DNA from: Bradyrhizobium canariense
GTDB lineage: Bacteria > Pseudomonadota > Alphaproteobacteria > Rhizobiales > Xanthobacteraceae
DNA length: 64,000 nt
Direction: 5' to 3'
Assembly: GCF_900105125.1 (NCBI RefSeq)
Contig: NZ_LT629750.1
Location: 3,162,001-3,226,000, forward strand
Under the pieces are notes generated by a model, which was not told the origin of the DNA, did no database searches, and saw nothing but the letters and a program-made list of their open reading frames with translations. Below are positions 8,821 through 18,418 of the stretch, piece after piece (the first letter of the stretch is position 1; every line of letters begins with the position of its first letter). The translations under genes and the position numbers were made by a program.

Positions 8821-10281
8821 CTAGAACGAGCCAAACGCCGAGCCCAAGACAATGACCGCCACCAGGGCGATCAGTGCGCTGACGATCCCGACCATGACGA
8901 TATCGAGATAACTTTCGCGATGCGTCGAGCCGCAGACAGCGAGCAGCGTCACGACCGCACCATTGTGCGGCAAGCTGTCAAGGGTACCGGAGCCAATCGC
9001 GGCGACCCGGTGCATCAACCCGGGATCGATGCCCTGCTCCGCGGCGATGCGCATATAGGTGTCGCCGAGCGCATCGAGCGCGATCGTCATGCCGCCGGAG
9101 GCCGAGCCGGTCAGGGCGGCGAGAATGTTAGTGGCCATCGCAAGCGAGACCAACGGCCCGCCGCCGATTGAAAGCACCCAGTCGCGCACCACCGCAAACG
9201 CGGGCAGCATCGCGACGACGGCGCCGAAGCCGACGAGGCTGGCGACACTGAACGCCGGCAAGACCGAGGCGTTGGCGCCGGCATCCATGCTCTCGCGCAA
9301 CGCCGGTAGCCGCCGGCGATTGACAAGGATCAACGCAAGTATCGCGGTCGCGAGCGCCACCGCGACCGACCAGACACCGGCGACGGCCGAAAGCGAGGTG
9401 CCGCCCCAGCGCTCCTCCGCCAGGAAGGAAAAATCCAGGCGCGGCAAGATGACGAGCGACATCAGGAGATTGACGCTCACGACAACGACCAGCGGCAGCA
9501 CGGCAAATCCAATCGGCACCGGGGTATCAGCATGCTGGCCGTGGCTGATCTCCGCGGGATCGAATTCGCGCGCCGTCGTCGCGCGCTCGCGAATGATCTG
9601 ATCGTCGGCAACGCTACGGGATGTATGATCGGTGCCGCCATAGCCCTCGCCTGCCCGCCGGGCGGCGGCTTCGGAACGGGCCAGCCACCATAATCCAAAC
9701 CCCAGCATGATGGCCGAGGCGATGATGCCGAGGCCGGGCGCCGCAAAAGGTGTGGTGCCGAAAAACGGCATCGGAATCGCGTTCTGGATGGCCGGCGTGC
9801 CTGGAAACGCCGTCATCGTGAATGTCGAGGTGCCGAGCGCGATCGCCGCTGGCATCAGCCGCCGCGGAATGTCGGCAGCCTGAAACAGCGCCTGCGCCAT
9901 GGGCGCGAGGACAAAGAAGGCGACGAACAGACTAACACCGCCATACGTCACCAATGCGCCCGCGAGCACCACCGCCAGGATCGCGCGGCGCGCACCCAAC
10001 TGCTCGGTCATAAAGCGCGCGATGGCTTCGACCGAACCGCTGTCGTCCATGAGCTTGCCGAACAGCGCACCGAGCAGGAACAGCGGGAAGAATTGCGCGA
10101 GAAACTGCGCCGCGCTGCCCATGAAGGTTTGTGTCCAATGGGCAAGCAGCGGCTCCCGAGACACCGCGGCGGCGATCAGTGCAGCCGCTGGAGCCAGCAG
10201 CAGCACGCTCCATCCGCGATAGGCCAGCCAGACAAGCAAACCCAGTGCAAGCAGAATGCCGAGAAGACCCATGAGAGTCAC
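8821..10281 (-). CDS. GntP-family permease
   Basis: This 486-residue transporter has about twelve helices. FFPLFLLGALFGKLMDDSGS, GGVSLFVAFFVLAPMA, the TAFPGTPAIQNAIP loop and, near the end, GSGTLDSLPHNGAVVTLLAVC are typical of the GntP/CitM ion-transporter superfamily, which imports organic acids with protons. A GTG at 10281 forms a GTGA overlap with the stop of the upstream lipase gene; an ATG at 10272 is the alternative. The coupling with a patatin-like protein suggests a role in handling a lipid- or polyhydroxyalkanoate-derived acid, but this is inference. Confidence 0.85.
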   Translation of the reverse strand: MTLMGLLGILLALGLLVWLAYRGWSVLLLAPAAALIAAAVSREPLLAHWTQTFMGSAAQFLAQFFPLFLLGALFGKLMDDSGSVEAIARFMTEQLGARRAILAVVLAGALVTYGGVSLFVAFFVLAPMAQALFQAADIPRRLMPAAIALGTSTFTMTAFPGTPAIQNAIPMPFFGTTPFAAPGLGIIASAIMLGFGLWWLARSEAAARRAGEGYGGTDHTSRSVADDQIIRERATTAREFDPAEISHGQHADTPVPIGFAVLPLVVVVSVNLLMSLVILPRLDFSFLAEERWGGTSLSAVAGVWSVAVALATAILALILVNRRRLPALRESMDAGANASVLPAFSVASLVGFGAVVAMLPAFAVVRDWVLSIGGGPLVSLAMATNILAALTGSASGGMTIALDALGDTYMRIAAEQGIDPGLMHRVAAIGSGTLDSLPHNGAVVTLLAVCGSTHRESYLDIVMVGIVSALIALVAVIVLGSAFGSF

Positions 10282-11333
10282 ATGCCTTCGACCAGGCGGT
10301 CGATATCGAGAGTGGACCGCTTGCCTATGCTCTCCCCGTGTTCCGACAAGAACTCCTCTGCGGCCTTGCGTCCCTCCTCGCGCAGCATGATGAGGAAATC
10401 CCATTCAGCGTTTAACTTGGAGGAATAGCCCAGTTTGTCCATGACCGTGTTGCGTACCAAATGGACGCGCATCTTGGCCCACTGCGCGCCTTCGCCGTTG
10501 CCGGGATCTGCCGTCCGGCGGAGCAGCGCCATCATTCGCAGTTCCTTGATCAGCACGGCGTTGAACGACACCTCGTTAAGGCGATTAAGTATTTCGCTGG
10601 CGGATGTCGGCGTGCCCGGACGTTCGACAGGATTGATCGGAATGATGATGGTGTCATCGGAAACAAGTTCGTTGACCAACGGCGTCAGGGTCGGGTTGCC
10701 CGAATAGCCGCCGTCCCAATAGCTCTCCCCGTCGATCTCCACTGCCTGGAACATCGTGGGCAGGCAGGCCGAGGCGAGTAGCACAGACGGCGTAATATCG
10801 GCGTTGCGGAATACGCGCGGGCGCCCAGTGCGTACGTTGGTGGCAGTGATGAATAGCTTGATGGGAGAGTTCCGGAGCCGCTCGAAATCGATCTCCTTCT
10901 CCAATATCGGCAGCAGGACATTGGAACCGCCCGGATTGAGATCATAAGGTGAATACAGCCGGCTCATGGTATCGAGCATGAAGAACAAGGGCGAATTGTC
11001 CATTGTCCAGCGTCCCAGCATGCGGTCCATCGGACTGCGCTGGAACGGGCTGAAGCGCGCCGCATCAGATACGTGTCGCCAATATGTCGCCAGCGCCGCG
11101 CGCGCGCCTTCCGCTCCGCCGTCAGCATAGCCGTCAGCCAGCACGGCGGCGTTCATTGCTCCTGCCGAGGTTCCGGAAACGCCTTCGATCTTCAACCAGG
11201 CCTCTTGGAGAAGCCGATCGAGGACGCCCCATGTAAAGGCGCCGTGAGAGCCGCCACCCTGCAGTGCCAGATCAACCAAAACGGTCTCGCGGTCAAAGCT
11301 CGCCGGAGGATCGGAAGGGGCGGTTTCCATCAT
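10278..11333 (-). CDS. Patatin-like phospholipase family protein
   Basis: This 351-residue protein has the full patatin catalytic set: oxyanion hole LQGGGSHGAF (about residue 25), nucleophile elbow GTSAG (about 55) and the dyad Asp in WDGGYSGNP (about 208). The C-terminal third (ELRMMALLRR onward) is the extension seen in the DUF3734 group. There is no signal peptide. It hydrolyses acyl esters such as phospholipids or storage lipids. It precedes and overlaps the GntP permease by 4 bases, so they form an operon. Two ATGs (11333, 11330) are equally possible starts. Confidence 0.88.
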   Translation of the reverse strand: MMETAPSDPPASFDRETVLVDLALQGGGSHGAFTWGVLDRLLQEAWLKIEGVSGTSAGAMNAAVLADGYADGGAEGARAALATYWRHVSDAARFSPFQRSPMDRMLGRWTMDNSPLFFMLDTMSRLYSPYDLNPGGSNVLLPILEKEIDFERLRNSPIKLFITATNVRTGRPRVFRNADITPSVLLASACLPTMFQAVEIDGESYWDGGYSGNPTLTPLVNELVSDDTIIIPINPVERPGTPTSASEILNRLNEVSFNAVLIKELRMMALLRRTADPGNGEGAQWAKMRVHLVRNTVMDKLGYSSKLNAEWDFLIMLREEGRKAAEEFLSEHGESIGKRSTLDIDRLVEGM

Positions 11334-11466
11334 ACCCTCTTGGATTGCTGCGTGTTAAAACCTGATGGGTTAAAGTCCCAACCGCCATCGGGTTTTACCC
11401 TAACTCTCGTCAACTAATCATGCGCGCAGATCGTGTGGATAGACGTCCCGCCCTCCTGGCCCTTTT

Positions 11467-11664
11467 TCATGTGGCCCGACATCCGAAAATGTTGTTGCCA
11501 TTCTCGTCCAACACTAAATCTTCCCGACAGAACTCGCCAGCCTCATCCAACCCGGCGGCAAGGACCTTGGCCTGACGCATCGCAAGTTCAGGATCCGAAA
11601 GTCGGTTTCCATCTTCATCCGAAAAAACTTTCGGTCTATCAAAGACATGGAAGAAGTATCGCAT
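11467..11664 (-). CDS. DUF6894 small protein
   Basis: This 65-residue protein starts with the family signature MRYFFHVFDRPKVFSDEDG and contains ELAMRQAKVLAAGLDEAG and DENGNNIFGCRA. Family members are short single-domain proteins of unknown function found in many copies in Bradyrhizobium and Methylobacterium. The frame extends upstream of the Met at 11664, but the family always starts there. Confidence 0.8.
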   Translation of the reverse strand: MRYFFHVFDRPKVFSDEDGNRLSDPELAMRQAKVLAAGLDEAGEFCREDLVLDENGNNIFGCRAT

Positions 11665-11803
11665 CGTCTTCCAATAATTCGGAAAGCAGGAGTGTCCAGT
11701 GGCAAATACGTAAGAATTAAACGGATGTCTATTGGAACGCTGATACTTGATCCGGCGAACCACAAGGAAAGGCGACCTGCGTATTTCGCTTATCTCGGCC
11801 TGC

Positions 11804-12019
11804 TCACCATCCAGGATGGAGATGATGCGACCATCCTCGATGCCGCCGGTGCTGACGGCGCCAGCGATGTCGATCCGCTCCCTTAACCTCCGTTGTCATC
11901 CGCTCGGCAGCAACCGTATTTGAATTCGGCAGCGATCGGGCTTCACCACCTTGGAGCAGGCCGGCCAGACCAATAAACATGCCGACAACCAGGACGCTGA
12001 ATATTGCCTTGATGTTCAT
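11804..12019 (-). CDS. Small exported basic protein
   Basis: This 71-residue protein has a signal peptide (FSVLVVGMFIGLAGLLQGGEA) and a mature part rich in Arg, His and Trp (HRWRRQHRRHRGWSHH). A perfect AAAGGAGG sits about 9 bases before the ATG at 12019, so it is likely expressed. Similar His/Arg-rich exported peptides are frequent in Bradyrhizobium. Function unknown. Confidence 0.65.
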   Translation of the reverse strand: MNIKAIFSVLVVGMFIGLAGLLQGGEARSLPNSNTVAAERMTTEVKGADRHRWRRQHRRHRGWSHHLHPGW

Positions 12020-12750
12020 CGTCGCTCGCCTCCTTTAAGACTATCCACGCTGCTATTGATTTAAGGCTCCGCGGTCACATTCTGCCCTATCGCCCGCCGT
12101 ACCGAATTAAAATCCAACGGCAGCACTGTAAACGCGGCCAAAGCCCCGAATATCCGCAACAACATCATCGCCTCGACAACTTTCCCCCGCGACATTTCCG
12201 GCTGAAGAGTTCTACAACAACCAAGCCGCCAAAGATGCATGCGGCGAATAGGGCCCCAGCGCGAATTTCTCGGCGAGAAAGGCTCAAATCATAGTGGGCT
12301 ACATATCCAACCAGTCCAGCGGGCCACCGGCGCGCCAACAATGGCGGCAGTATAATTTAAGAGCCTCGAAGTATCTTCGTCCATCCTCTCGATATGCGCC
12401 TGCGGTGGAAACGATCGAGCCGGAAACCGGCCCTCCTTCGTCACGCCGAGTGGCGGCATATCCATTGGAGGCATCCCCACTATCCCCGTTGGCGGCATGG
12501 CGCTGTTAATGGCATGACGGCAACCAAGGCGGGAAACGGATAAGGAAGGTCGAGCGGCGCTTGATCAGCTTCGCATTGGGCTGGCGATGCCGCCCTGCCG
12601 ATTAAAAGATGCGGCTATCGGCCAGAGGATTACCGCGGTGAGTGTTCACAACACTCACCACGAACCCGGCTCGCCGTCTGTGCGGCCCGTCATGGTGAGG
12701 CCGCGCCAACTCGGGGAGAAGGTCACGGCTTTTCGTTCGTGATCAGCTTC
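12020..12750. other. Long gap with a perfect inverted repeat
   Basis: No convincing gene was found in these 730 bases; frames on both strands overlap one another and have no ribosome sites. The one notable element is a 10-bp perfect inverted repeat with a 3-base loop at 12637-12659 (GGTGAGTGTT, CAC, AACACTCACC). Confidence 0.4.
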
Positions 12751-12849
12751 AAGCGCATCGCCCATCGCGATATCTCGGTCAAGCCGTTATTGCTGGCGGA
12801 GATCGAGAACTGGGCGGAGTCCGCTGAGGGAAAGTGCGGAATCCAATGA
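12751..12849 (+). pseudogene. ligD: Relic of DNA ligase D C-terminus
   Basis: The frame reads KRIAHRDISVKP then LLLAEIENWAESAEGK, which matches the OB-fold end of the ATP-dependent ligase domain (RIAHRGIWVEP-x-LLAEIEYRA-x-SAEGKVR in other copies). It stops two codons later at TGA. No ligase core is present nearby. Two more relics of the same segment occur at 22412 and 48044. Confidence 0.7.
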
Positions 12850-12988
12850 TTAAGAGCTGCCGGACGACCTATGATGAGTTGAAGCAGGGCGATGGTCTGG
12901 CGCTCTGTCATCGTCGTTGTCCTGCTCAGCCTGCTCGTCGAGGCTACCTCGCGTTCCAGCCTTTCGCGTTCCAGCCTTTCGCGCCAAT

Positions 12989-13183
12989 TTAGGTTTTCGC
13001 TGGTCTACCGCGTTTCGCGAATGCGATACCTTTCGAGACGGCAACATTCTGGAGTGCACCCGCTTTTTTCAGCGCCTCGGCTCGCTCGTCACCGCGCGGC
13101 ATTGCTCGTGCCTTTTCAAGGGCCATCAAAGCCTCGGCTTCCAGATCGAGCGCGGGCCGCAAGTCTTTTCTCTGTTCGACCAT
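12989..13183 (-). CDS. Small helical hypothetical protein
   Basis: This 64-residue protein has an amphipathic helix (DLEAEALMALEKARAM), then RAEALKKAGALQN and a basic end KRGRPAKT. Short proteins of this design are common in Bradyrhizobium and have no known function. The ATG at 13183 is preferred over the TTG at 13192. Just downstream (about 12950-12980) a 14-base unit, GCGTTCCAGCCTTT on the plus strand, is repeated in tandem. Confidence 0.6.
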   Translation of the reverse strand: MVEQRKDLRPALDLEAEALMALEKARAMPRGDERAEALKKAGALQNVAVSKGIAFAKRGRPAKT

Positions 13184-13767
13184 GCGACTCAAACGTTAGG
13201 TCGGCAATGAGGCACTTGTCTGTTCGGTCGTGAACTTTGGAACCAGCGGCGTTCGTGAAATTCGACTTTTCCACAATGAAAACCCTCGATCCGCAACATG
13301 CAATGGGCACGGGTTGGCCCAGCGCCGACAATGCATTCGAGGGGGCAACGGGTCACGCACGCGAGGATCACCATTGAGGATGACACCGTTTGATGCCGAG
13401 GACGAGATGGATTGATCTAAGACTATCCGCACCGAAAAGATCGTGTCGATCAAGTTGGCAAAAGAGGCTGATCGATTTGAACAGCATCGATGAGCATCAT
13501 GAGTCGCTTGTCGAGAACTAAAAAGCGAAAGGCGCCCGTTTCGGCGGGCCCTTAGATCACCATGCTCGATATACCCGCCAAAGCAATCGAGGCACCATTG
13601 CCGCCTTACGTGATCTCCACTCTCGATTCGGCGAATTGCTTCGGGTGCGCGCGGACCATTATGGCCAGGAGCGCTGCTGCTCCAAGCAAGGGCCTGATGC
13701 AGAAACGCAAGACCAATCGTCTCCGGATCATCAAATCCAGCTCGCAGTGCACGGCCGGTCCATACAG
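13184..13767. other. Intergenic, no gene supported
   Basis: Both strands have open frames up to 190 codons here, but they overlap antisense to one another, lack ribosome sites and have no recognisable motif. They look like GC-rich shadows. Confidence 0.45.
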
Positions 13768-15012
13768 TCAAATCTTTATGGCGATCGGTTCAACCGGCGC
13801 CGTGCGCGGCAGCAAAACCCGGATCGTTGTGCCCGCACCGTCCTCGCTATCGAGATGGATCAGCCCGCCCAGGCGGTTGGTGACGATATTGTGGACTATG
13901 TGCAGGCCGAGGCCGATACTGCCTTGATGGCGACGCGTGGTGAAAAACGGATTGAACGCCTGACGGCGGATATCCAGGCTCATGCCGCAGCCATTGTCGG
14001 CGACGACGATCTCGACATCGTCCAGGCCGGACCCCCGGACCGCGATATCGATGCGACCTCCCTTGCGATCCGGAAACGCGTGCGCGACGGCGTTCAGAAA
14101 AAGGTTTGTCAGCACCTGTCCGTAGGGCCCCGGATAGCTGTTCATGGCTATGCCGGACTGACAATCGACATCCAGCACCAGATTGTTCTTCCGCAATCCC
14201 GGCCGCAGACCTGTGAGGACCTGTTCGGTCAAATCGCCGGGATCGAAGATACGCCTATCGAGATAACTCTCATCGACCGCCACCTGCTTGAACGACTCGA
14301 CCAGTTCGGCGGCGCGCGTGAGATTGCCGGCCAATTGCGATGACGCGCTCTGAACCAGCGTGATGAAATCGCTTAGGCTCGATCGTTTGAGGCCACCGCG
14401 CGTGACTTCCGCCGCGAACAGCGCGCTCTTGCGCTCCAGTTCGGACGCCACGGTCAGGCTGGTGCCGACGGGACTGTTGATCTCATGCGCCACGCCGGCC
14501 ACCAGCCGCCCGAGCGCCGCCAGTTTTTCCGCCTCGACCAGCGACGCCTGCACCTCCTGCAGATGGTGCAGCGCCGCTTCCGCGGCGTCGCGGGCGCGGC
14601 GGATCTCGCGTTCGCTGCGTTTCCGCTCGGTGATTTCCTCGGCCGCGACATTGATGCCGATGATATCGCCGGACGGCCCACGCTGCGGATGCCAGTGCGT
14701 GATCCAGAACCGTTCCTCGACCTGATCGGCGCGCTGGCCGGTGACCTCGATGTCGGTCACGGGATCGCCGGTCTCCATGATCGAGCGGACGATCGCCTCC
14801 ACCGAAGATGCCAGCGCCGGCACGCAATCGCGGACCGTTCGCCCGAGATGCCCCTCGACCGAAATCCCACAGATCTCGGTGAGCCGCTGGTTAATCTGCA
14901 GATAGCGACAATCCGGCGAAAGGAATGCCAGACCGATCGGTGCGGTGTCATAGATCAACTGCAGCGCGGGCTGCTGCGGAAACTGCACACCCCGGATGAC
15001 CGAAGACCTCAT
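13768..15012 (-). CDS. PAS-domain sensor histidine kinase
   Basis: This 414-residue protein has no membrane segment. Residues ~12-130 form a PAS domain (LIYDTAPIGLAFLSPDCRYLQIN ... GINVAAEEITERKR), followed by a coiled coil. The H-box is LAALGRLVAGVAHEINSPVGT (about residues 165-185), and the ATPase domain has an N-box (LTNLFLNAVAHAF), G1 (VADNGCGM), F-box (NPFFTT) and G2 (GSIGLGLHIVHNIV). It phosphorylates an unidentified response regulator; none is encoded next to it except the broken one upstream at 15149. The start follows a usable GAGAGAACATG context. Confidence 0.88.
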   Translation of the reverse strand: MRSSVIRGVQFPQQPALQLIYDTAPIGLAFLSPDCRYLQINQRLTEICGISVEGHLGRTVRDCVPALASSVEAIVRSIMETGDPVTDIEVTGQRADQVEERFWITHWHPQRGPSGDIIGINVAAEEITERKRSEREIRRARDAAEAALHHLQEVQASLVEAEKLAALGRLVAGVAHEINSPVGTSLTVASELERKSALFAAEVTRGGLKRSSLSDFITLVQSASSQLAGNLTRAAELVESFKQVAVDESYLDRRIFDPGDLTEQVLTGLRPGLRKNNLVLDVDCQSGIAMNSYPGPYGQVLTNLFLNAVAHAFPDRKGGRIDIAVRGSGLDDVEIVVADNGCGMSLDIRRQAFNPFFTTRRHQGSIGLGLHIVHNIVTNRLGGLIHLDSEDGAGTTIRVLLPRTAPVEPIAIKI

Positions 15013-15148
15013 GTTCTCTCTCCTAGCGATCAGCTTAGACGATCATGGCTCACGGGTGTCCGTTGATCCCGAAGCAAACAGCGGCGAGGCCGTAGAAGGT
15101 CGATTCAGGTCTTGATCCACCTTGCGCCACACAAACAAACTGTCGCTC

Positions 15149-15759
15149 TCATGCCTCCACGAGTTTCGCCCGAACCGCATATCGGACCAGGTCCGCGGTC
15201 GAGTTTATGTTGAACTTGCGCATAGCGGCCGCTCGATGCATCTCCGTCGTTTTTGTGCTGAGATTTAAGATCGCGCTGACGCCTTTATTGCTGTATCCCT
15301 CGGCACCCAATTTAACGATCGTCTTCTCTCGAGGCGAGAGCAAATGGTTGGGGTCGCCCTTCCCGTTCGCCACGCCCTTTAATTTGCTCGAAAAAGCGCC
15401 AGCATAAAACGGCTTATGAACTATCAACGACTCGACGGCCGCCGAGAGCATTTTATTCGCATCAGACTTCAGAAAAAATGCGCGGGCACCTGCCTGGAAC
15501 GCCTGCAACGCGAGCGCATTTTGAGTCATGCATCGTAAAAATGGGTATTTACGAGCTGATGTCCCCTGATGCACCGTGTAACTTCTAGGCCGGTCATAAG
15601 CATCATCGAGTAGTCAACGATGGCGACGTCGGGCCGTCTTTCAACAGCCTCGGCAACCGCCTCTTTGCCCTCATGCGCCTCAGCAACGACCTGCCAGCCC
15701 GCACGCCCTTTGATCGATCGAACAGAGCTCCAATGTCGCACCGCATCTGGCATCGACAC
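15149..15759 (-). pseudogene. NarL/FixJ-type response regulator broken by a frameshift
   Basis: The receiver half lies in one frame (WQVVAEAHEGKEAVAEA, phospho-acceptor in VAIVDYSMM, then GLEVTRCIRGHQ), and the rest lies in another (ALALQAFQAGARAFFLKSD, then the LuxR-type helix-turn-helix from LLSPREKTIVKLGAEG to LVRYAVRAKLVEA). The switch falls near 15540-15565. The first receiver strand with its acidic pair is also not recognisable. It lies just downstream of the histidine kinase at 15839-16660, so the pair would have been a NarX/NarL-like system. Confidence 0.78.
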
Positions 15760-15838
15760 ATTGCATCCTTGCCGCTCGTCTCTAAAAGCTTCCCTGGATT
15801 CTCTACATTCGTCTCATGTTTGAGCCGCTGGCCGGCTT

Positions 15839-16660
15839 TTAATGCTTTTGTTCAACGAATTTGTGATGCCCCAGATGGGCATGACGCCGTTCTGGCAGTC
15901 GGGCTATCTTGCGTGAGAGGGAGTGCGGAATTACCGCGCACAACGTAGTACCTCTATATCCCGTCGTTGATGAAGAATGGATTTCAAGAGTTCCTCCCAT
16001 CTGCTGCAACCTGGCTCTCATAGCGGGAATTCCAACGCCAAACGACATTGCTCTAGGGCCAGATCTCACTTGGCCGATCGGCATGCCGCGGCCATTGTCG
16101 CTGATCCGAAGCTTGAAATGCGTATTGGTAGCTTCCATTGCGATCTTCACCTGTGTCGCTTTCGCATGGCGAAAAACGTTTGTAAGGGCTTCTTGAACGA
16201 CTCTCAGCACAGAGCGCTGCCTCGCGTAGGGCAATTTGTCGACCTCGGGAGCGATTTCGAGACTGGTTTTCAACGAAGTGCGCGCTGAAAATCCGTTGAC
16301 GAAATGCTCGATCGTGATCTTCAGTCCGTCGGCAAGCAAATTTTGGGGATGCAATAGGTAGGTGAAGGCACGGATTTCTCTAAGTGCTTGATCGATCGAC
16401 GCATCGATATCATCGCAGAGTCTCTCTGCACTACCGATATCGTTCAACGCGCGCCTCAGGCGCATGACGTTCAAGCTGGCGGCTATCAAATGCTGGCACG
16501 TCGAATCGTGAAGGTCGGATGCAATCCGCTGCTGTACTTCTTCTTGGAGCGATAACAGCCGGACGCCGAGATTCGTTGCGGCTCGTCGTGTCGGAATGGT
16601 CCGGGGGATACAAACCAGTCTGACTATGCTGCTGCTTTCGGGAGGTCTGCGTGCCTTCAT
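15839..16660 (-). CDS. HisKA_3 (NarX/DegS-type) histidine kinase
   Basis: This 273-residue kinase has the HisKA_3 box EEVQQRIASDLHDSTCQHL (about residues 50-70) and an ATPase domain with ALTNVFRHAKA, ISDNGRGMP and FGVGIPAMRARLQQMGG. Residues 1-45 are Arg-rich and form no sensory or membrane domain, so the protein is either soluble or N-terminally truncated. Its presumed partner, immediately downstream, is frameshifted. The end (ERRHAHLGHHKFVEQKH) is His-rich. Confidence 0.82.
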   Translation of the reverse strand: MKARRPPESSSIVRLVCIPRTIPTRRAATNLGVRLLSLQEEVQQRIASDLHDSTCQHLIAASLNVMRLRRALNDIGSAERLCDDIDASIDQALREIRAFTYLLHPQNLLADGLKITIEHFVNGFSARTSLKTSLEIAPEVDKLPYARQRSVLRVVQEALTNVFRHAKATQVKIAMEATNTHFKLRISDNGRGMPIGQVRSGPRAMSFGVGIPAMRARLQQMGGTLEIHSSSTTGYRGTTLCAVIPHSLSRKIARLPERRHAHLGHHKFVEQKH

Positions 16661-17063
16661 CGCATGCTCGCTTCGGCCTGAACGGTTCACGGTACTGAAT
16701 TGCCTATACCTGCGCGTCGGCACCGCCTTCAGCTAAATGGTCGTGACCTGATAGAACATAAGCTCTTTGAATATCCTCACGACTGGACGAGCAAGCGGGC
16801 ACAGCTCAGTCTGGTCTGCAATTATAAGCCACTCTGGAGAATTTGGCGTAGGCTAAAAATCCCACGCTTATGCAGGGCGTCTCAAAAATGGCCATCACTG
16901 CTGTCGGCGGCAGGGGGCTTCGTCCGCTGCCCGCGGCTCACGAGCCAGAGAAGCTCATCGGGCGGCAGGGAAACAAAAATGCCAATATAGGATGACTGCG
17001 CTACCTGACGCGCTCAATGGACAGACAGCCGCTCTGTCACGGCGCCAACAGCTGGGGAGCAGT
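16661..17063. other. Intergenic, nothing recognised
   Basis: Only short overlapping frames without ribosome sites are present. The promoter of the histidine kinase on the minus strand should lie at the left edge, but no motif stands out. Confidence 0.45.
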
Positions 17064-17177
17064 TCAGCATTTGAAATCGGCGTCCTCGACCCGAACCCCG
17101 CCATAGCGCCGACCGATCTCGGCAAGCGCAAGCTTCATTCCCCGAAAGTACTTTCCCTGTGCAACGAGGGCGTTCAT
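17064..17177 (-). CDS. Possible 37-residue protein
   Basis: The minus frame encodes a short amphipathic protein (GKYFRGMKLALAEIGRRYGG, ending VEDADFKC) with good coding character. The frame stays open upstream for more than 100 codons but loses protein-like character there. It may be the C-terminal relic of a longer gene. Confidence 0.35.
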   Translation of the reverse strand: MNALVAQGKYFRGMKLALAEIGRRYGGVRVEDADFKC

Positions 17178-17547
17178 GGGGTCGGCCTGCCGGCAACTCC
17201 CTCGACCAGTCGACGAAGGATATGGTCCTTCGTCGGGACCAGTTCGTTGGCCCGAGTCAAGCTGAGCGGCTAGTGGCGCGCCGCTGGGTGGCTCGTCGTT
17301 CTCAAGCTCAGCAAAACATGCGGCCGGTCGAGGCAGATGACAAGCTTGTGGGAAACGCGGCGGCGCCAATAGTAGACGACACCACGACGAAAGATGTGGA
17401 TAGCCATGGTCCGACAACCCCTGTGCAGCAGCAGTGTGTCGCGGAGCTGTGCGGCAGCTCCCCAGCCAGGCCGGTTTCGTCAGCAATTTCAGGCGAGGTG
17501 GATGCTTGGCTGGTGACGCAGTGCTGATCGCACCTGTCTCCGGGCAA
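17178..17547. other. Intergenic, no gene supported
   Basis: Frames on both strands are open but antisense to each other. No motif or ribosome site was found. Confidence 0.4.
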
Positions 17548-17700
17548 ATTCCCTGGTAACAGGGAATTTTACAGGGAATTTCGCGCTTTTCCGGTTCTGA
17601 AAGCTCGTTTCTTGACAAGAACCTCCTGTGCTGCAGGCACTTCTGTTCAATTCCCTAACGACATTAACAGGGAAAATATTTCGGGAAACAGGGAGCTCTT
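17548..17700. repeat. Cluster of ACAGGGAA-type motifs
   Basis: Within about 150 bases the core CAGGGAA/TTCCCTG occurs six times in both orientations: near 17551 (inverted), 17560 and 17571 (direct, each followed by T-rich bases), 17652 (inverted), 17667 and 17690 (direct). Such clusters resemble recombinase or replication-protein binding arrays. No origin or integrase gene is adjacent. Confidence 0.5.
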
Positions 17701-17763
17701 TTTAAGTATCAAGGAATTTCTGGTCGCGCAGTGAGCGTCCATTTCTCGCACACTTGTGCCGGG

Positions 17764-17859
17764 ATGTCCGCGCTCATCCGCCGCCGAGACCCTGATCGTT
17801 CCGATTGCTGGTTCGTCTGTTATGGCGACGTCCGCGCAGGCGTCCCGGTTAGCGTCTGG
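17764..17859 (+). pseudogene. Relic of the gene family at 28012
   Basis: The frame MSALIRRRDPDRSDCWFVC-Y-GDVRAGVPV matches the N-terminal part of the protein at 28012-28344 (RRREPDRPDCWFVCYDDVR...GVPVDV). About six residues are missing between DVR and GVPV, and the similarity stops after VSVW. It is a decayed partial copy. Confidence 0.65.
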
Positions 17860-17948
17860 GTAGCGATCTGTCCTGCGGCCATCGATGCGAACGGACTGGC
17901 TGACGAATAAAATCCATCGCCTTTGGGTGCTCTTTCGCGCGCGCCGTA

Positions 17949-18179
17949 TCATTTTCGGCGTCCGGCGGATGCCATCATGTTGAAGTCCCAGTATCCGGTG
18001 CCGGCCTCACTATAGAGGCGGTCGAGGAGCGCAGCGTTGCCGTCATTATAAAGGCGGGCGTCCAGGCAAACAGTGTCGAATTTGCTGAACTGCCGAAATT
18101 GCACAGTGACATATTCGCGAATGCGCCGTCGGATGTCGGTCGGCCGGGCGGAGGAGAAGCAGCGGACAATTGCGCGCGT
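17949..18179 (-). pseudogene. C-terminal fragment of an unrecognised protein
   Basis: A minus frame of 76 codons without any start codon has strong protein character: PTDIRRRIREYVTVQF, KFDTVCLDARLYNDGN and LLDRLYSEAGTGYWDFN. It is preceded in frame by TAA. It looks like the end of a longer gene whose beginning is gone. The family is not recognised. Confidence 0.45.
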
Positions 18180-18418
18180 TTATCATCTCCTGGCCAAGGA
18201 AGCGGCGTACGCGCCGAATCTTGATGGGCGATTTCCGTGCAGCTTAGAAACTTGAGCGCCAACTACGTTAACGCCTTGTATGTCCCGACTGCTATGCTGG
18301 GCCTCCCAGCATGTTCGGTTCCCAGCTCCCTCATAAAGCTTAACGCACGAGTTCGATTGCAGCACGCCGCGATGGCGCTATCGTTTGCTCAGCGGTCACT
18401 GATATTTGGAGGTGATCT

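Noticed and set aside
13196..13771. 191-codon minus frame after the PAS kinase
   Set aside because: Short resemblance to a PAS start (IGLAFL) is probably chance; no domain continues.
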